From the NCBI RefSeq assembly GCF_013408825.1, contig NZ_JACCBZ010000006.1, positions 310,001 to 374,000 of the forward strand: 64,000 nt of DNA, given 5' to 3'. The translations under genes were made by a program, and so were the position numbers. Each line of letters opens with the position of its first letter. Position 1 is the first letter of the stretch. The notes beneath the pieces are model-generated. The model did not search any database. It was not told the origin of the DNA and was given only the letters and a program-made list of their open reading frames with translations. Source of the DNA: Mucilaginibacter tundrae. GTDB lineage: Bacteria > Bacteroidota > Bacteroidia > Sphingobacteriales > Sphingobacteriaceae. Below, piece after piece: positions 7,924 through 17,224 of the stretch.

Positions 7924-10200
7924 ATGAAAATAGCATATATCTCAACCTATCCGCCCCGCGAATGCGGAATCGCTACCTTTAATAATAACTTAATGAATGC
8001 TGTTAGCGCTAACTTTCCTAACAGAAAAAGCCTGCTCGAAGGTGGTTTTGTGGTGGCTTTAAATGATTCTGAAAATTTGCATGAATATGAATACCCGGAA
8101 GAAGTAAAATATATTATCCGCCAGGATCATCAAAAAGATTACATCCGCGCGGCCAATTATATTAACACCAGCACGGCTGATGTTTGTATAATGGAGCATG
8201 AATTTGGCATTTATGGCGGTGAAAGTGGTATATATATACTACCATTGATAAACAGGTTAGAGAAACCTTTAATATCTATACTACATACCATTTTAAAAGA
8301 CCCAAGCTATGTACAGCGCATAATTATTCGTGAGATTGCCGAGCAATCGTCAAAAATAATTGTAATGAGCAAAAGGGCGGTTGAGTTTTTGACCACGATC
8401 TATGAGATCCCCATTGAAAAAATACAAATAATTGAGCACGGTGTACCTGATGTGGAAGCTCCTGAAGACAACCCGGTAAAAAACTTCCCACAGTTTAAAA
8501 ATCATCGTGTGTTGCTAACGTTTGGTTTGATAAGCCGCAACAAAGGCCTCGAAACCGTTGTGAAAGCTTTGCCCAAAATAGTAGAAAAACATCCTGATGT
8601 GATGTATGTGATATTAGGGAACACGCATCCCGGCGTAATTAAAAACTCGGGTGAGGAATATAGGGATCACTTGAAAACGCTCGCCGCTCAGTTGGGCGTA
8701 TCAAAAAATCTGGCTTTTATTAACAAATTCGTATCGGAAGAAGAATTAGTAAATTATCTTACCGCCTGCGAGATTTATGTAACGCCTTATTTAAACGAAG
8801 CGCAGATAACCAGTGGAACACTGTCTTATGCAGTCGGTTCAGGTGCGGCCATAGTGTCGACCCCATACTGGCATGCTACCGAGCTATTGGATAACAACCG
8901 TGGCCGTTTATTTGATTTTAAAGATGATGATACGCTTGCCGATATTATAAATGAATTGCTTGATCAGGATAGATTATTAAAAGAACTAAAAGAAAACGCG
9001 TATGAATATGGCCTGCACCTGCGCTGGCCGGTTATTGGCGCCGAATATATTAAAGTTGCCCGTGAATCATGCCGCACACATGATTTTAGTGATAAAATTT
9101 TGCGTAACAGCATTGTTGACCCGGAAGTATTGCCAAAATTCAGCCTTACCCATGTCAGGCGTTTAACAGATGATACAGGCATTGTACAACATGCTAAATA
9201 TGGCATCCCCAATTTAAAAGAAGGTTATTGCCTTGATGATAATGCGCGTGCGTTAATAATGGCGTTGATGGCTTATCAACGTAATAAAAGCCAGGAAGCA
9301 TTTGAATTGTTACCGGTATACCTGAGCTACATCCACTACATGCAAACTGAGGATGGCAACTTCCGTAATTTTCTGAGTTTTAGTCGGGAATATTTGGATG
9401 AGGTTGGCTCTGAAGATTCATTTGGGCGTACTATCTGGGCACTGGGCCATTTGATCAGTTGCGCGGCAAGTAATTCCTACCGGGAGTTTGCGTTAGAAAT
9501 ATTTCAGCGGTCGTTCCCACATTTTAAGGCTTTGAAGCATTTGAGAGGGATGGGAAATACTATAATAGGTATTAGTTTATACCTGCAGGTATTCCCTACT
9601 GATGAAGGTATGGTTAAGCAGTTGGTAGAACTTACCCAACCTTTAATTGATGCCTATGACCATCACCATGATACCGACTGGCATTGGTTTGAAGAAAAAA
9701 TGACCTATGATAACGCGATACTACCGTTAGCGTTATTGCATTCTGCTGAGATAACTGGTAATGAAAGAGCTAAGGAAATAGCATTGGAATCGATGGCATT
9801 TTTGGATAAACTTACCTTATCGAACGGTTACTTAAGCCCCGTTGGTAATGATGGATGGTATTATAAAGGTGGTACCTTCCCTGTTTATGACCAACAAGCC
9901 ATTGAAACTATGGCTATGGTGCTGATGCATTTCCAGGCTTATCAAATCTTCCGCAAACCTGAGTATATCGAGAAAATGTTCTTAAGCTATAAATGGTTCC
10001 TGGGCGAAAACACCTTGCGCGCGCCGTTATACGATCATGAAACTAAAGGTTGCTGCGATGGCTTGCTGCCAACAGGCATCAACCGTAACCAGGGTGCCGA
10101 AAGCACATTAGCATACCTTATTTCGCATCTTACCGTGTTAAAAGCCTTTGAGTTGGAATACGAATATAATAAGGTAAGCCAAAGACTGGAGATCTGCTAA
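7924..10200 (+). CDS. GT4 glycosyltransferase fused to a C-terminal glycosidase-like domain
   Basis: 758 residues. Residues 1 to about 400 are a GT-B fold family 4 glycosyltransferase: N-terminal MKIAYISTYPPRECGIATF, and a nucleotide-sugar region around YLNEAQITSGTLSYAVG, followed by TPYWHATELL. Residues about 410-758 look like a helical (alpha/alpha-barrel type) glycoside-processing domain, with KEGYCLDDNARALI, EDSFGRTIWALGH, MTYDNAILPLALL and FPVYDQQAIETMAMV. The next gene, another GT4 enzyme, follows one base after the stop, and a GH130 gene lies nearby, so a manno- or gluco-oligosaccharide pathway is likely. Donor, acceptor and product are not known from sequence. Confidence 0.82.
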   Translation: MKIAYISTYPPRECGIATFNNNLMNAVSANFPNRKSLLEGGFVVALNDSENLHEYEYPEEVKYIIRQDHQKDYIRAANYINTSTADVCIMEHEFGIYGGESGIYILPLINRLEKPLISILHTILKDPSYVQRIIIREIAEQSSKIIVMSKRAVEFLTTIYEIPIEKIQIIEHGVPDVEAPEDNPVKNFPQFKNHRVLLTFGLISRNKGLETVVKALPKIVEKHPDVMYVILGNTHPGVIKNSGEEYRDHLKTLAAQLGVSKNLAFINKFVSEEELVNYLTACEIYVTPYLNEAQITSGTLSYAVGSGAAIVSTPYWHATELLDNNRGRLFDFKDDDTLADIINELLDQDRLLKELKENAYEYGLHLRWPVIGAEYIKVARESCRTHDFSDKILRNSIVDPEVLPKFSLTHVRRLTDDTGIVQHAKYGIPNLKEGYCLDDNARALIMALMAYQRNKSQEAFELLPVYLSYIHYMQTEDGNFRNFLSFSREYLDEVGSEDSFGRTIWALGHLISCAASNSYREFALEIFQRSFPHFKALKHLRGMGNTIIGISLYLQVFPTDEGMVKQLVELTQPLIDAYDHHHDTDWHWFEEKMTYDNAILPLALLHSAEITGNERAKEIALESMAFLDKLTLSNGYLSPVGNDGWYYKGGTFPVYDQQAIETMAMVLMHFQAYQIFRKPEYIEKMFLSYKWFLGENTLRAPLYDHETKGCCDGLLPTGINRNQGAESTLAYLISHLTVLKAFELEYEYNKVSQRLEIC

Positions 10201-10201
10201 C

Positions 10202-11209
10202 ATGAAGATCGCTGTATTATCACCCGTTGCCTGGCGCACACCGCCCAGGCATTACGGGCCATGGGAGCAAATAGCCTCTAACATCGCCGAAGGCATGGTT
10301 AAAAAAGGCGCTGAAGTAACACTTTTCGCTACGGGGGATTCAATCACCACAGGTAAACTTGATTCCGTTTGCTCGCATGGTTACGAAGAAGACCGCACAC
10401 AGGACGCCAAGGTTTTGGAGTGCCTGCACATTAGTAATTTGATGGAGAAGGCAGGCGATTTTGACATTATCCATAATAACTTTGATTTTTTGCCGCTTAC
10501 TTATTCGCGGTTGATAAAAACCCCTGTAATTACTACTATCCATGGGTTTTCGTCGCAAAAGATCATCCCGGTTTATAAAAAGTATAATTCGATTGGCCAC
10601 TATGTTTCTATCAGCGACTCAGATAGAAGCCCTGAATTAGACTATCTCGCCACGGTTTACAATGGCTTGAATGTACAGGATTTTGATTTTGTGGAGCAAC
10701 CTGATGATTATCTGTTATACTTTGGCAGGATACACCATGATAAGGGCTGTGCCGAGGCTATCCAGATCGCACAAAAAAGTAAACGTAAATTATTGATCGC
10801 CGGAATCATTCAGGATGAAAATTATTATCGTGAAAAAATTGAACCCTATTTAAATGAGCAGATCCAATACATTGGCCATGCCGGACCAGAAAAAAGGAAC
10901 GAATTATTAGGTAAGGCTATTGCACTTTTACATCCCATAAATTTTAATGAGCCCTTTGGGATGAGCGTTGCTGAAGCGATGCTTTGTGGTACGCCTGTTA
11001 TAGCTTTTAACAAAGGATCGATGCCAGAATTAATACAACCTGAAAAAACTGGCTTTTTAGTAAACGATATTGATGAGGCTGTTGAAGCTGTATCGAACTT
11101 GAAAAATATTAATCGCGCTAATTGCCGTGATTGGGCAAAATCCAAGTTTTCCAGCGAAAAAATGGTGGATGATTACTTTAACCTATATAAAAAAATATTG
11201 GGGAGTTAA
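10202..11209 (+). CDS. GT4 glycosyltransferase
   Basis: 335-residue GT-B family 4 enzyme of the short type. The N-terminus (MKIAVLSPVAWRTPPRHYGP, then WEQIAS) resembles UDP-sugar transferases that act on small acceptors. The C-terminal donor site carries PFGMSVAEAMLCGTPVIAFN with the E-x7-E type motif. It begins one base after the preceding fused enzyme, so the two are co-transcribed and probably act in one pathway. Its end overlaps the convergent hypothetical gene by 4 bases. Confidence 0.86.
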   Translation: MKIAVLSPVAWRTPPRHYGPWEQIASNIAEGMVKKGAEVTLFATGDSITTGKLDSVCSHGYEEDRTQDAKVLECLHISNLMEKAGDFDIIHNNFDFLPLTYSRLIKTPVITTIHGFSSQKIIPVYKKYNSIGHYVSISDSDRSPELDYLATVYNGLNVQDFDFVEQPDDYLLYFGRIHHDKGCAEAIQIAQKSKRKLLIAGIIQDENYYREKIEPYLNEQIQYIGHAGPEKRNELLGKAIALLHPINFNEPFGMSVAEAMLCGTPVIAFNKGSMPELIQPEKTGFLVNDIDEAVEAVSNLKNINRANCRDWAKSKFSSEKMVDDYFNLYKKILGS

Positions 11210-11580
11210 GCAGTCAGCTCTATTCCACCAATATTTTTCAATTCGTTCTCAATCGACTCCGACTGGTGATCATAGTTAATCAACGGCCTAAGCTTAGTTT
11301 CTGATTCCTGGTATTGCGGCATGTCTTCTATTTCACGGGCATAGCTATACCCTAACCTTTTATTCTCTTCATCAATAAAAGTAAATAGCTCGCCGAGGCA
11401 TGAATATACCGATTTTAAGAATTTATAATCCGTTGAAGTGAGGCATTTGCCTGTACCTTCGGGGCCGGCACCCGGTTCACAAAAGTTTAGTTTTTTGATT
11501 ATGCCGTTTACCAGCTCAACCTCAAATTTACCTTCTTTATGCCAAACAAGGTTGTTTTTTATTTCTCTGAAATGATCCAT
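11206..11580 (-). CDS. Hypothetical protein, 124 residues
   Basis: No family recognised. The ATG at 11580 (MDHFREIKNNLVWHKEG) is preferred over an upstream in-frame start, because the extra 47 residues read like intergenic DNA. The protein is soluble and charged, with no signal peptide or membrane segment. One compact motif, NFCEPGAGPEGTGKCLTS (residues about 29-46), has two cysteines. Its stop overlaps the stop of the convergent glycosyltransferase gene. A function cannot be assigned. Confidence 0.6.
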   Translation of the reverse strand: MDHFREIKNNLVWHKEGKFEVELVNGIIKKLNFCEPGAGPEGTGKCLTSTDYKFLKSVYSCLGELFTFIDEENKRLGYSYAREIEDMPQYQESETKLRPLINYDHQSESIENELKNIGGIELTA

Positions 11581-11849
11581 CGCTTTAATAATTATCTTGC
11601 CATAAAGTATTAATGTAACAGCCACATTATTAATTAAATACATAGGCTTATAACGATAAATGCAATGCTTATGCCAAACTGTTTGGCGAGGTATATATGT
11701 GAATAAATGATTACTTGACAAGGTTTTTGTTAACTATAGGATAAAAAAATTATTCCAGAATTGTCGGAGCGGTATCATTTCGTACTTACAACTAAAATAA
11801 CTGACCTAAAAATTATACCTTACCTACCTAAAAAAAGTTCAAAGTTACA

Positions 11850-13208
11850 ATGGCTGAAAATACATCCACCCTGGAGCGCGGATTATCACTCACACAGGCC
11901 AGCGCCATCAATATGATTGATATGGTGGGTATTGGCCCGTTTATTACGTTGCCTTTAATAGTTGGCGCTATGCGGGGCCCGCAGTGTATACTGGCGTGGT
12001 TGCTGGGTGCTTTACTTGCTTTTTTAGATGGCTCGGTTTGGGCTGAGCTGGGTGCCAAATGGCCGATGGCGGGCGGTAGTTATGTATTTTTGCAGAAGGT
12101 TTATGAGAATAGGTTTGGCAAAATGATGTCGTTTTTATTGGTGTGGCAAACATTGATACAGGCGCCTTTAGTGGTTGCCAGCGCGGCTATTGGCTTTTCA
12201 AAATATTTAACCTACCTGGTTAGTTTAGACGCCGTACAACAAAAAATTGTAAGCGGCGCTTTGGTGATTTTGGTTACCATACTGCTTTATAGGAATATTA
12301 AAAGCATCGGTAAAATTTCGGTTTTGCTGTGGATCATCACCGGCGGTACTTTTTTATGGCTGATCGGTTCGGGGTTTAGGCATTTTAACCCGCAGTGGGC
12401 GTTTTCGTTTAGTAAAGATGCTTTTGATCTGACACCATTATTCTTTGTGGGATTAGGGCAGGCATCGCTTAAAACCGTTTATTCCTACCTGGGCTATTAT
12501 AACGTTTGCCACTTAGGCGGCGAGATTAAAAATCCGCAAAAGAATATCCCGCGTGCTATATTTCTTTCAATTGGAGGGATCGCCATTTTATATTTAGGTA
12601 TGCAGATCATGATCTCGGGTGCTATGCCGTGGCGACAGATCGCATCCTCAAATTTTATTGTCAGCACTTATTTTCAACAATTATATAATCCGTTTGTAGC
12701 TAAAATTGCCACAGCGCTTATTTTAGTCATAGCCAGTTCATCGTTATTCGCGGTAATGCTGGGTTATTCCCGCATTCCTTACGCGGCAGCTGTTGATGGT
12801 AACTTTTTTAAGGTATTTGCTAAAGTTCATCCTAAAAAAGGATTCCCATATGTTTCATTATTATTTATGGGTGGACTGGGTTTTATATTCAGCCTGTTAT
12901 TCAAGCTTACAGAAGTAATAACCGCAATATTAACCATGCGCATTATCGTTCAATTTGTGGGGCAATCGGTAGGTGTACTGTACTGGCACTGGAAAAAACC
13001 GGCAGATGAAAGGCCTTACAAAATGTGGCTTTTCCCGCTGCCGGCTATTATCGGTATCATTATATGGTTGTTTATACTATTCACCAGTCCGTGGATTTAT
13101 ATCATTGGTGCAACCTTAATTATAGCTATAGGAATAGCTATTTACTTTATCATCATCGAACCCCAAAAAGCTAAAATGCTTGCTGAGGGTAAACGGCAAC
13201 TTAGTTAA
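11850..13208 (+). CDS. APC-family amino acid permease
   Basis: Inner-membrane transporter of 452 residues with about 12 hydrophobic segments. The first helices carry the APC pattern (ASAINMIDMVGIGPFITLPL, then WLLGALLAFLDG and AELGAKWPMAGGSYVFL). APC members carry amino acids or amines by proton symport or exchange; the substrate is not readable here. Its 3' end overlaps the convergent GH130 gene by 8 bases. It sits between the glycosyltransferase pair and GH130 but nothing in its sequence suggests a sugar substrate. Confidence 0.85.
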   Translation: MAENTSTLERGLSLTQASAINMIDMVGIGPFITLPLIVGAMRGPQCILAWLLGALLAFLDGSVWAELGAKWPMAGGSYVFLQKVYENRFGKMMSFLLVWQTLIQAPLVVASAAIGFSKYLTYLVSLDAVQQKIVSGALVILVTILLYRNIKSIGKISVLLWIITGGTFLWLIGSGFRHFNPQWAFSFSKDAFDLTPLFFVGLGQASLKTVYSYLGYYNVCHLGGEIKNPQKNIPRAIFLSIGGIAILYLGMQIMISGAMPWRQIASSNFIVSTYFQQLYNPFVAKIATALILVIASSSLFAVMLGYSRIPYAAAVDGNFFKVFAKVHPKKGFPYVSLLFMGGLGFIFSLLFKLTEVITAILTMRIIVQFVGQSVGVLYWHWKKPADERPYKMWLFPLPAIIGIIIWLFILFTSPWIYIIGATLIIAIGIAIYFIIIEPQKAKMLAEGKRQLS

Positions 13209-14712
13209 CCAATTCCTTTTTTTCGGTAGCTACCTCATGCGTGGTTGTAGAGCCATCCTGTAGCAATTTGTTTAGAAGTTCGTTCAGATCGATCTCTGCA
13301 AAACCGGTTGACGAATCAGAAATACCATAAGGGATGATCAGTTTGCCATTATGCACTATCGATCCGCAGGAATATAACACGTTTGGCACATAACCTTCGC
13401 GTTCATCGCTGTTCGGTATCAATAATGGCTCTTTTAAACGACCTATTTCAATAGCCGGATCATCCAATTTCAACAAACTCGCCCCCAAAACATAGCGGCG
13501 CATAGGGCCAACGCCGTGGGTAACCATCAGCCAGCCGAACTCAGTTTCAATAGGTGATCCGCAGTTACCAATTTGAATGAACTCCCAGGTAAATTTGGGT
13601 TGCTGCAATAGAACAGGCTTTTCCCAGATGTTAATCTTATCGGAATACATGATGTAGTTATTGCAGCCATCAATCCGCGAGATCATCACATATTTACCGT
13701 TTACTTTACGCGGGAAAAGGGCCAGGTTCTTATTCTGCGCGCCATCGCCGTATAAAGGCATTATCTTAAAATTATAAAAATCGTTGGTTTGCAACAATTT
13801 AGGCATTATCAAAGCGCCATCATAGGCGGTGTAAGTGGCATAATAAACTGATGAGCCGTCGTCATGCTTAAACTCCACAAAACGGGCATCTTCAATACCT
13901 TTACGCTCGTATTCGGATATTGGGAAGATCACCCGGTCTGATATATCGGTGTCCAACGAAAAAACGATCTCGTAGTAAGAATCGGCAAGCCATAAAACCT
14001 TGTCGTATTCCAATTTCTTCATATCATCTTCCTGTAGTTTTTGCGAATCAAGGATGATACTGCACAGGTTTGAATATTCAAAATGATGGTCAAGTTTGCC
14101 TTCTACCTCTTTTAAAACATCAATATTTATTTGGGTAGATACCGCTTTGTCAAAAAACAATTTCTTGTTGTAAACAGCGTTGCGTACAATCTCGGCTTCG
14201 TCAATATAACTGCCGGCAGGCATTACGGTGATGTCGTTATTTTTATCGATCAGCGCACGGCGGAAAGTTATTGAGGATATGTGCCCCTCACCCACAGCCC
14301 TAAAGCTGATAATCACCCGCATCTCACCATCCTTTAATTCACTTTGATCGGGGTCTTCAATAATAGATGGGTTAAAAAACGCGGCTGATTCAATAGAATA
14401 CTCGTGCGTAAAATAAGAGCCGATCAGTAATTTACGATATACTGTAAGGGTATCGTAATCAATCTTCAATTCGGCTATAAGTGGTTTTAATTTGCTGCAA
14501 TGGCGGTTTAAAACCCGGGTTATATTACGGTGGCGTTTGGAATATTCCTGCAAAAATGGTGAAATAATACCAAATGCTTCATCCTCGCTGATGGTCATTA
14601 CCCGTTGGATAACTTCTTTGGCACGTTCATTACCATTAAAAAAGAATCTTGCAATAACACGTTTCGGATCAGGATATATTTTGATTGGTTTTCGCTCAAC
14701 AGATAATCTCAT
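13201..14712 (-). CDS. GH130-family glycosidase/phosphorylase
   Basis: 503 residues from the ATG at 14712 (MRLSVERKPIKIYPDPKRVI); a GTG nine codons upstream is possible but less likely. The C-terminal two thirds is a five-bladed propeller of the GH130 type, seen in SEYERKGIEDARFVEF, LFPRKVNGKYVMISRIDG, NCGSPIETEFGWLMVTHGVG and YSCGSIVHNGKLIIPYG. Family members are beta-mannoside phosphorylases or hydrolases of mannosyl linkages. The N-terminal ~170 residues are an extension found in longer members. It lies close to two GT4 genes, so turnover or trimming of a mannose-containing oligosaccharide is inferred. Phosphorylase against hydrolase activity is not resolved. Confidence 0.84.
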   Translation of the reverse strand: MRLSVERKPIKIYPDPKRVIARFFFNGNERAKEVIQRVMTISEDEAFGIISPFLQEYSKRHRNITRVLNRHCSKLKPLIAELKIDYDTLTVYRKLLIGSYFTHEYSIESAAFFNPSIIEDPDQSELKDGEMRVIISFRAVGEGHISSITFRRALIDKNNDITVMPAGSYIDEAEIVRNAVYNKKLFFDKAVSTQINIDVLKEVEGKLDHHFEYSNLCSIILDSQKLQEDDMKKLEYDKVLWLADSYYEIVFSLDTDISDRVIFPISEYERKGIEDARFVEFKHDDGSSVYYATYTAYDGALIMPKLLQTNDFYNFKIMPLYGDGAQNKNLALFPRKVNGKYVMISRIDGCNNYIMYSDKINIWEKPVLLQQPKFTWEFIQIGNCGSPIETEFGWLMVTHGVGPMRRYVLGASLLKLDDPAIEIGRLKEPLLIPNSDEREGYVPNVLYSCGSIVHNGKLIIPYGISDSSTGFAEIDLNELLNKLLQDGSTTTHEVATEKKELVN

Positions 14713-14863
14713 AGAAAAAACTTCTTTATTCTTTAACACTAATACTGCTAAATTGATTTCAGCAATTTAAAATTGTACTACGTACACTTTACATTAATAA
14801 ACCTACGTATTTATTTGTTTATACGTTTGGTAATTAATTTATTGTTAGCCTATATAATCAGAC

Positions 14864-15784
14864 TTATATCATCTTATTACGTTTAACCAAGTATTGCTTT
14901 AAAATTTGGTGATAGCCCTCGTTTATATTAGCATCCACTATATCAATTTTATACTGGGCACATTTTAATTCTATCTGGTGCCGGTAATGCAGTATCGATT
15001 CGCGGTAGGCGTCACGTATTTTACCGGGATGTACTTTAATATTTTCGCCGCTTTCCATATCAATAAAATGATGCGGGCGGTTATCGAAATTAAAATCAAG
15101 CTCCTTCTGCTTATCCGTCACGTTAAATATAACCACCTCGTGTTTATTATATTTTAAATGCTGAATTGCGGCAAACAAAGATTGCAATTTTTCATCATTC
15201 ATGCCATTCTCCAGCATATCGCTAAAAATGATAACCATGGAGCGCTGATGGATCTCCTGCGCGATGTGATGCAATACGCCGGTTATATCAGTAGTGGTAT
15301 TGGCTTTGGGTTCATTATATGCCTTCTCTAATTGAGCATATAAGTAAAAAAGATGAGATCCGGTTGATTTAGCGGCGCTGATCCAATCTATCTTATCCGA
15401 GAACAAGCATAATCCGAATGCGTCACGCTGTTTTTTGAACAGATACATAAGCGATGCCGCAGCATAAATGGAAAACTCCAGTTTGCTGGTTCCTTTTTCG
15501 GGGAAATTCATAGACGACGACGTGTCCAGCAATAAAAAACAACGCAGATTTGTTTCTTCCTCAAATTGCTTAACAAACAGTTTATCAGTACGTGCTAATA
15601 ACTTCCAGTCGATATTTTTTACAGATTCGCCGTTGTTATACAGGCGGTGCTCAGCAAATTCTACAGAAAAACCGTGGAACGGGCTTTGGTGCAAACCGGT
15701 AACAAATCCTTCAACCACTTGGCGGGCAAGCAGTTCCAGGTTGGCTAATTGCCGTATTTGCTGATCGTTTGTTAGGCTCGACAT
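14864..15784 (-). CDS. DUF58 protein with von Willebrand A-type fold
   Basis: 306 residues. The DUF58 core is at residues about 40-130 (GFSVEFAEHRLYNNGE, KNIDWKLLARTDKLFVKQFE), followed by a vWA-like segment with the metal-site motif LLLDTSSSMNF. Such proteins are usually encoded next to MoxR AAA+ ATPases and BatA-type vWA proteins and are thought to help assemble or activate protein complexes. No MoxR gene is adjacent here, which is unusual; it stands alone behind trxA on the same strand. No signal peptide; cytoplasmic. Confidence 0.86.
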   Translation of the reverse strand: MSSLTNDQQIRQLANLELLARQVVEGFVTGLHQSPFHGFSVEFAEHRLYNNGESVKNIDWKLLARTDKLFVKQFEEETNLRCFLLLDTSSSMNFPEKGTSKLEFSIYAAASLMYLFKKQRDAFGLCLFSDKIDWISAAKSTGSHLFYLYAQLEKAYNEPKANTTTDITGVLHHIAQEIHQRSMVIIFSDMLENGMNDEKLQSLFAAIQHLKYNKHEVVIFNVTDKQKELDFNFDNRPHHFIDMESGENIKVHPGKIRDAYRESILHYRHQIELKCAQYKIDIVDANINEGYHQILKQYLVKRNKMI

Positions 15785-15795
15785 TATTTAAATAT

Positions 15796-15828
15796 AAAAA
15801 AAGCGTTACAAGTTATGTAACGCTTTTT
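15796..15828 (-). terminator. Rho-independent terminator of trxA
   Basis: AGCGTTACA (15802-15810) and TGTAACGCT (15815-15823) form a 9-bp stem flanked by A- and T-runs. Read on the minus strand it follows the trxA stop by about 28 bases. Confidence 0.8.
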
Positions 15829-15855
15829 CACAATAAATTATATTGCTTTGGTATA

Positions 15856-16173
15856 TTATAATTGAGCGGTTAACTTACCGGCCAATATTGATTTTGGCAC
15901 TGCGCCAATTTGTTTGTCTACAATTTCGCCGTTTTTAAAGTACAATAAGGCGGGGATGTTACGGATACCGAATTTCATTGAAATGCCCGGGTTGTTGTCA
16001 ACATTTACCTTACCAACAATCGCTTTGCCTTCATATTCTTTCGCTATTTCTTCAACCACAGGGCCAACCATGCGACAAGGGCCGCACCACTCTGCCCAGA
16101 AGTCAACCAGTACCGGTTTATCTGATTTTAATACTAGCTCCTCAAAGTTCGCATCAGTTATTTCTAAAGCCAT
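15856..16173 (-). CDS. trxA: Thioredoxin
   Basis: 105-residue cytoplasmic disulfide reductase, the normal length for thioredoxin 1. The redox centre is WCGPC at residues 29-33, inside LVDFWAEWCGPCRMVGP. The cis-proline loop reads GIRNIPALLYF. Lacks a signal peptide. It has its own promoter-like sequence upstream and a strong hairpin terminator downstream, so it is probably a single-gene unit. It would supply reductant to methionine sulfoxide reductase and to ribonucleotide reductase, both encoded later in the window. Confidence 0.95.
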   Translation of the reverse strand: MALEITDANFEELVLKSDKPVLVDFWAEWCGPCRMVGPVVEEIAKEYEGKAIVGKVNVDNNPGISMKFGIRNIPALLYFKNGEIVDKQIGAVPKSILAGKLTAQL

Positions 16174-16199
16174 GATATTTATTTTTAATTTTTGTTATA

Positions 16200-16231
16200 C
16201 AAATATATACTATTCAAATTGCTTGCCACAA
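16200..16231 (-). promoter_or_regulatory. Promoter of trxA
   Basis: On the minus strand TATATTTG (16207-16200) matches the Bacteroidota -7 consensus TAnnTTTG, with a TTG (16231-16229) 21 bases upstream. It lies 26 bases before the trxA ATG. Confidence 0.6.
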
Positions 16232-16279
16232 TTGGATTACTGCCAATGTGACAATGTGACAAATGGATGGAAATAGAGC

Positions 16280-16304
16280 ATCAAGAGTTAAGAATCAAGA
16301 GCCA
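16280..16304. repeat. Fragment of the TCAAGA/TTAAGA intergenic repeat
   Basis: A run of alternating TCAAGAG, TTAAGAA and TCAAGAG units. Similar runs occur at 44183-44210, inside leuS at 45176-45208, and at 57312-57340. This copy lies between trxA and the mgtC-like gene. Confidence 0.55.
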
Positions 16305-16376
16305 AAATGGAAAGTCGATTTTAAAGTTGTCTTTAAAAAATCAAAACTTAAACGTAAAATCAACTATTAGTATAGC

Positions 16377-17063
16377 ATGATCTCACTTCAGGAAATAGCT
16401 CTTCGGTTAGCCATTGCTGCCATATTGGGCAGTATAGTAGGCAGCGAACGGCAACGGCATGAGTGGGCTGCCGGTTTGCGTACGCATATGCTGGTTTGCG
16501 TCGGCTCGGCGCTGATTATGATCGTATCCATGTTTGGGTTTGGCGATGTAGTAAACCATCCGGGCATTGTGCTCGATCCTTCGCGGGTAGCGGCACAGGT
16601 GATTAGCGGCATAGGTTTTTTAGGTGCCGGAACGATATTGTTTTTAAGGCGCGAAGTAGTACGGGGATTAACCACCGCTGCCGGTTTGTGGACAGTAGCT
16701 GCCATTGGCCTGGCTTGCGGTGGCGGTTTATACTTTGCCGCATGCCTTACTACAGCTATAGTGTTTGTGATACTGGCTATTATGAAACCATTGGAAACCA
16801 AATTCTTCAACAAAAATAAGTTTAATGGCGTTACCCTGGTATTAGAGCGAAAGCAGGTAAACCTGGAGAATATTGAAGCTGTATTTAAAGATCACGGAAT
16901 GAAATATACGCAGATCAGTCTATCACCATCGCTGGAGGAAGATTTGGATGATATGAAAATCATGATTCAAAAGGTATCGTTAGATAAGGGAAACCTGTTG
17001 GTAATAATTGAAGACCTCCGTAAAATAAAAGGCGTTAGGGAAGTGAGTTTTACGGTGAGCTGA
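16377..17063 (+). CDS. MgtC/SapB family membrane protein
   Basis: 228 residues. The N-terminal ~140 residues hold four to five membrane helices with the MgtC signature (AAILGSIVGSERQRHEWAAG, LRTHMLVCVGSALIMIVS, GIGFLGAGTILF, VRGLTTAAGLWTVAAIGLA). The C-terminal ~80 residues form a soluble ACT-like domain. Family members act in magnesium or acid stress and modulate ATP synthase in pathogens; in environmental Bacteroidota the role is unclear. No magnesium transporter is adjacent. Confidence 0.88.
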   Translation: MISLQEIALRLAIAAILGSIVGSERQRHEWAAGLRTHMLVCVGSALIMIVSMFGFGDVVNHPGIVLDPSRVAAQVISGIGFLGAGTILFLRREVVRGLTTAAGLWTVAAIGLACGGGLYFAACLTTAIVFVILAIMKPLETKFFNKNKFNGVTLVLERKQVNLENIEAVFKDHGMKYTQISLSPSLEEDLDDMKIMIQKVSLDKGNLLVIIEDLRKIKGVREVSFTVS

Positions 17064-17224
17064 TTTTGGGTTTTATAACACAAGTTTTTATATTCGCCAA
17101 TCTGAAAGGACAAGTTAGTACGGTTTATAAAGTTGATTTAAGCAATTTTATTTTTTAAAACCCGTTTTTACCCCACAACTAGCTTATCAGCACATCAATT
17201 TTAAAACCTATTCAAAATCAAATT

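Noticed and set aside
12000..12060. APC permease gene as part of the sugar cluster
   Set aside because: It has its own spacer on both sides and no sugar transporter features; its position alone is not enough.
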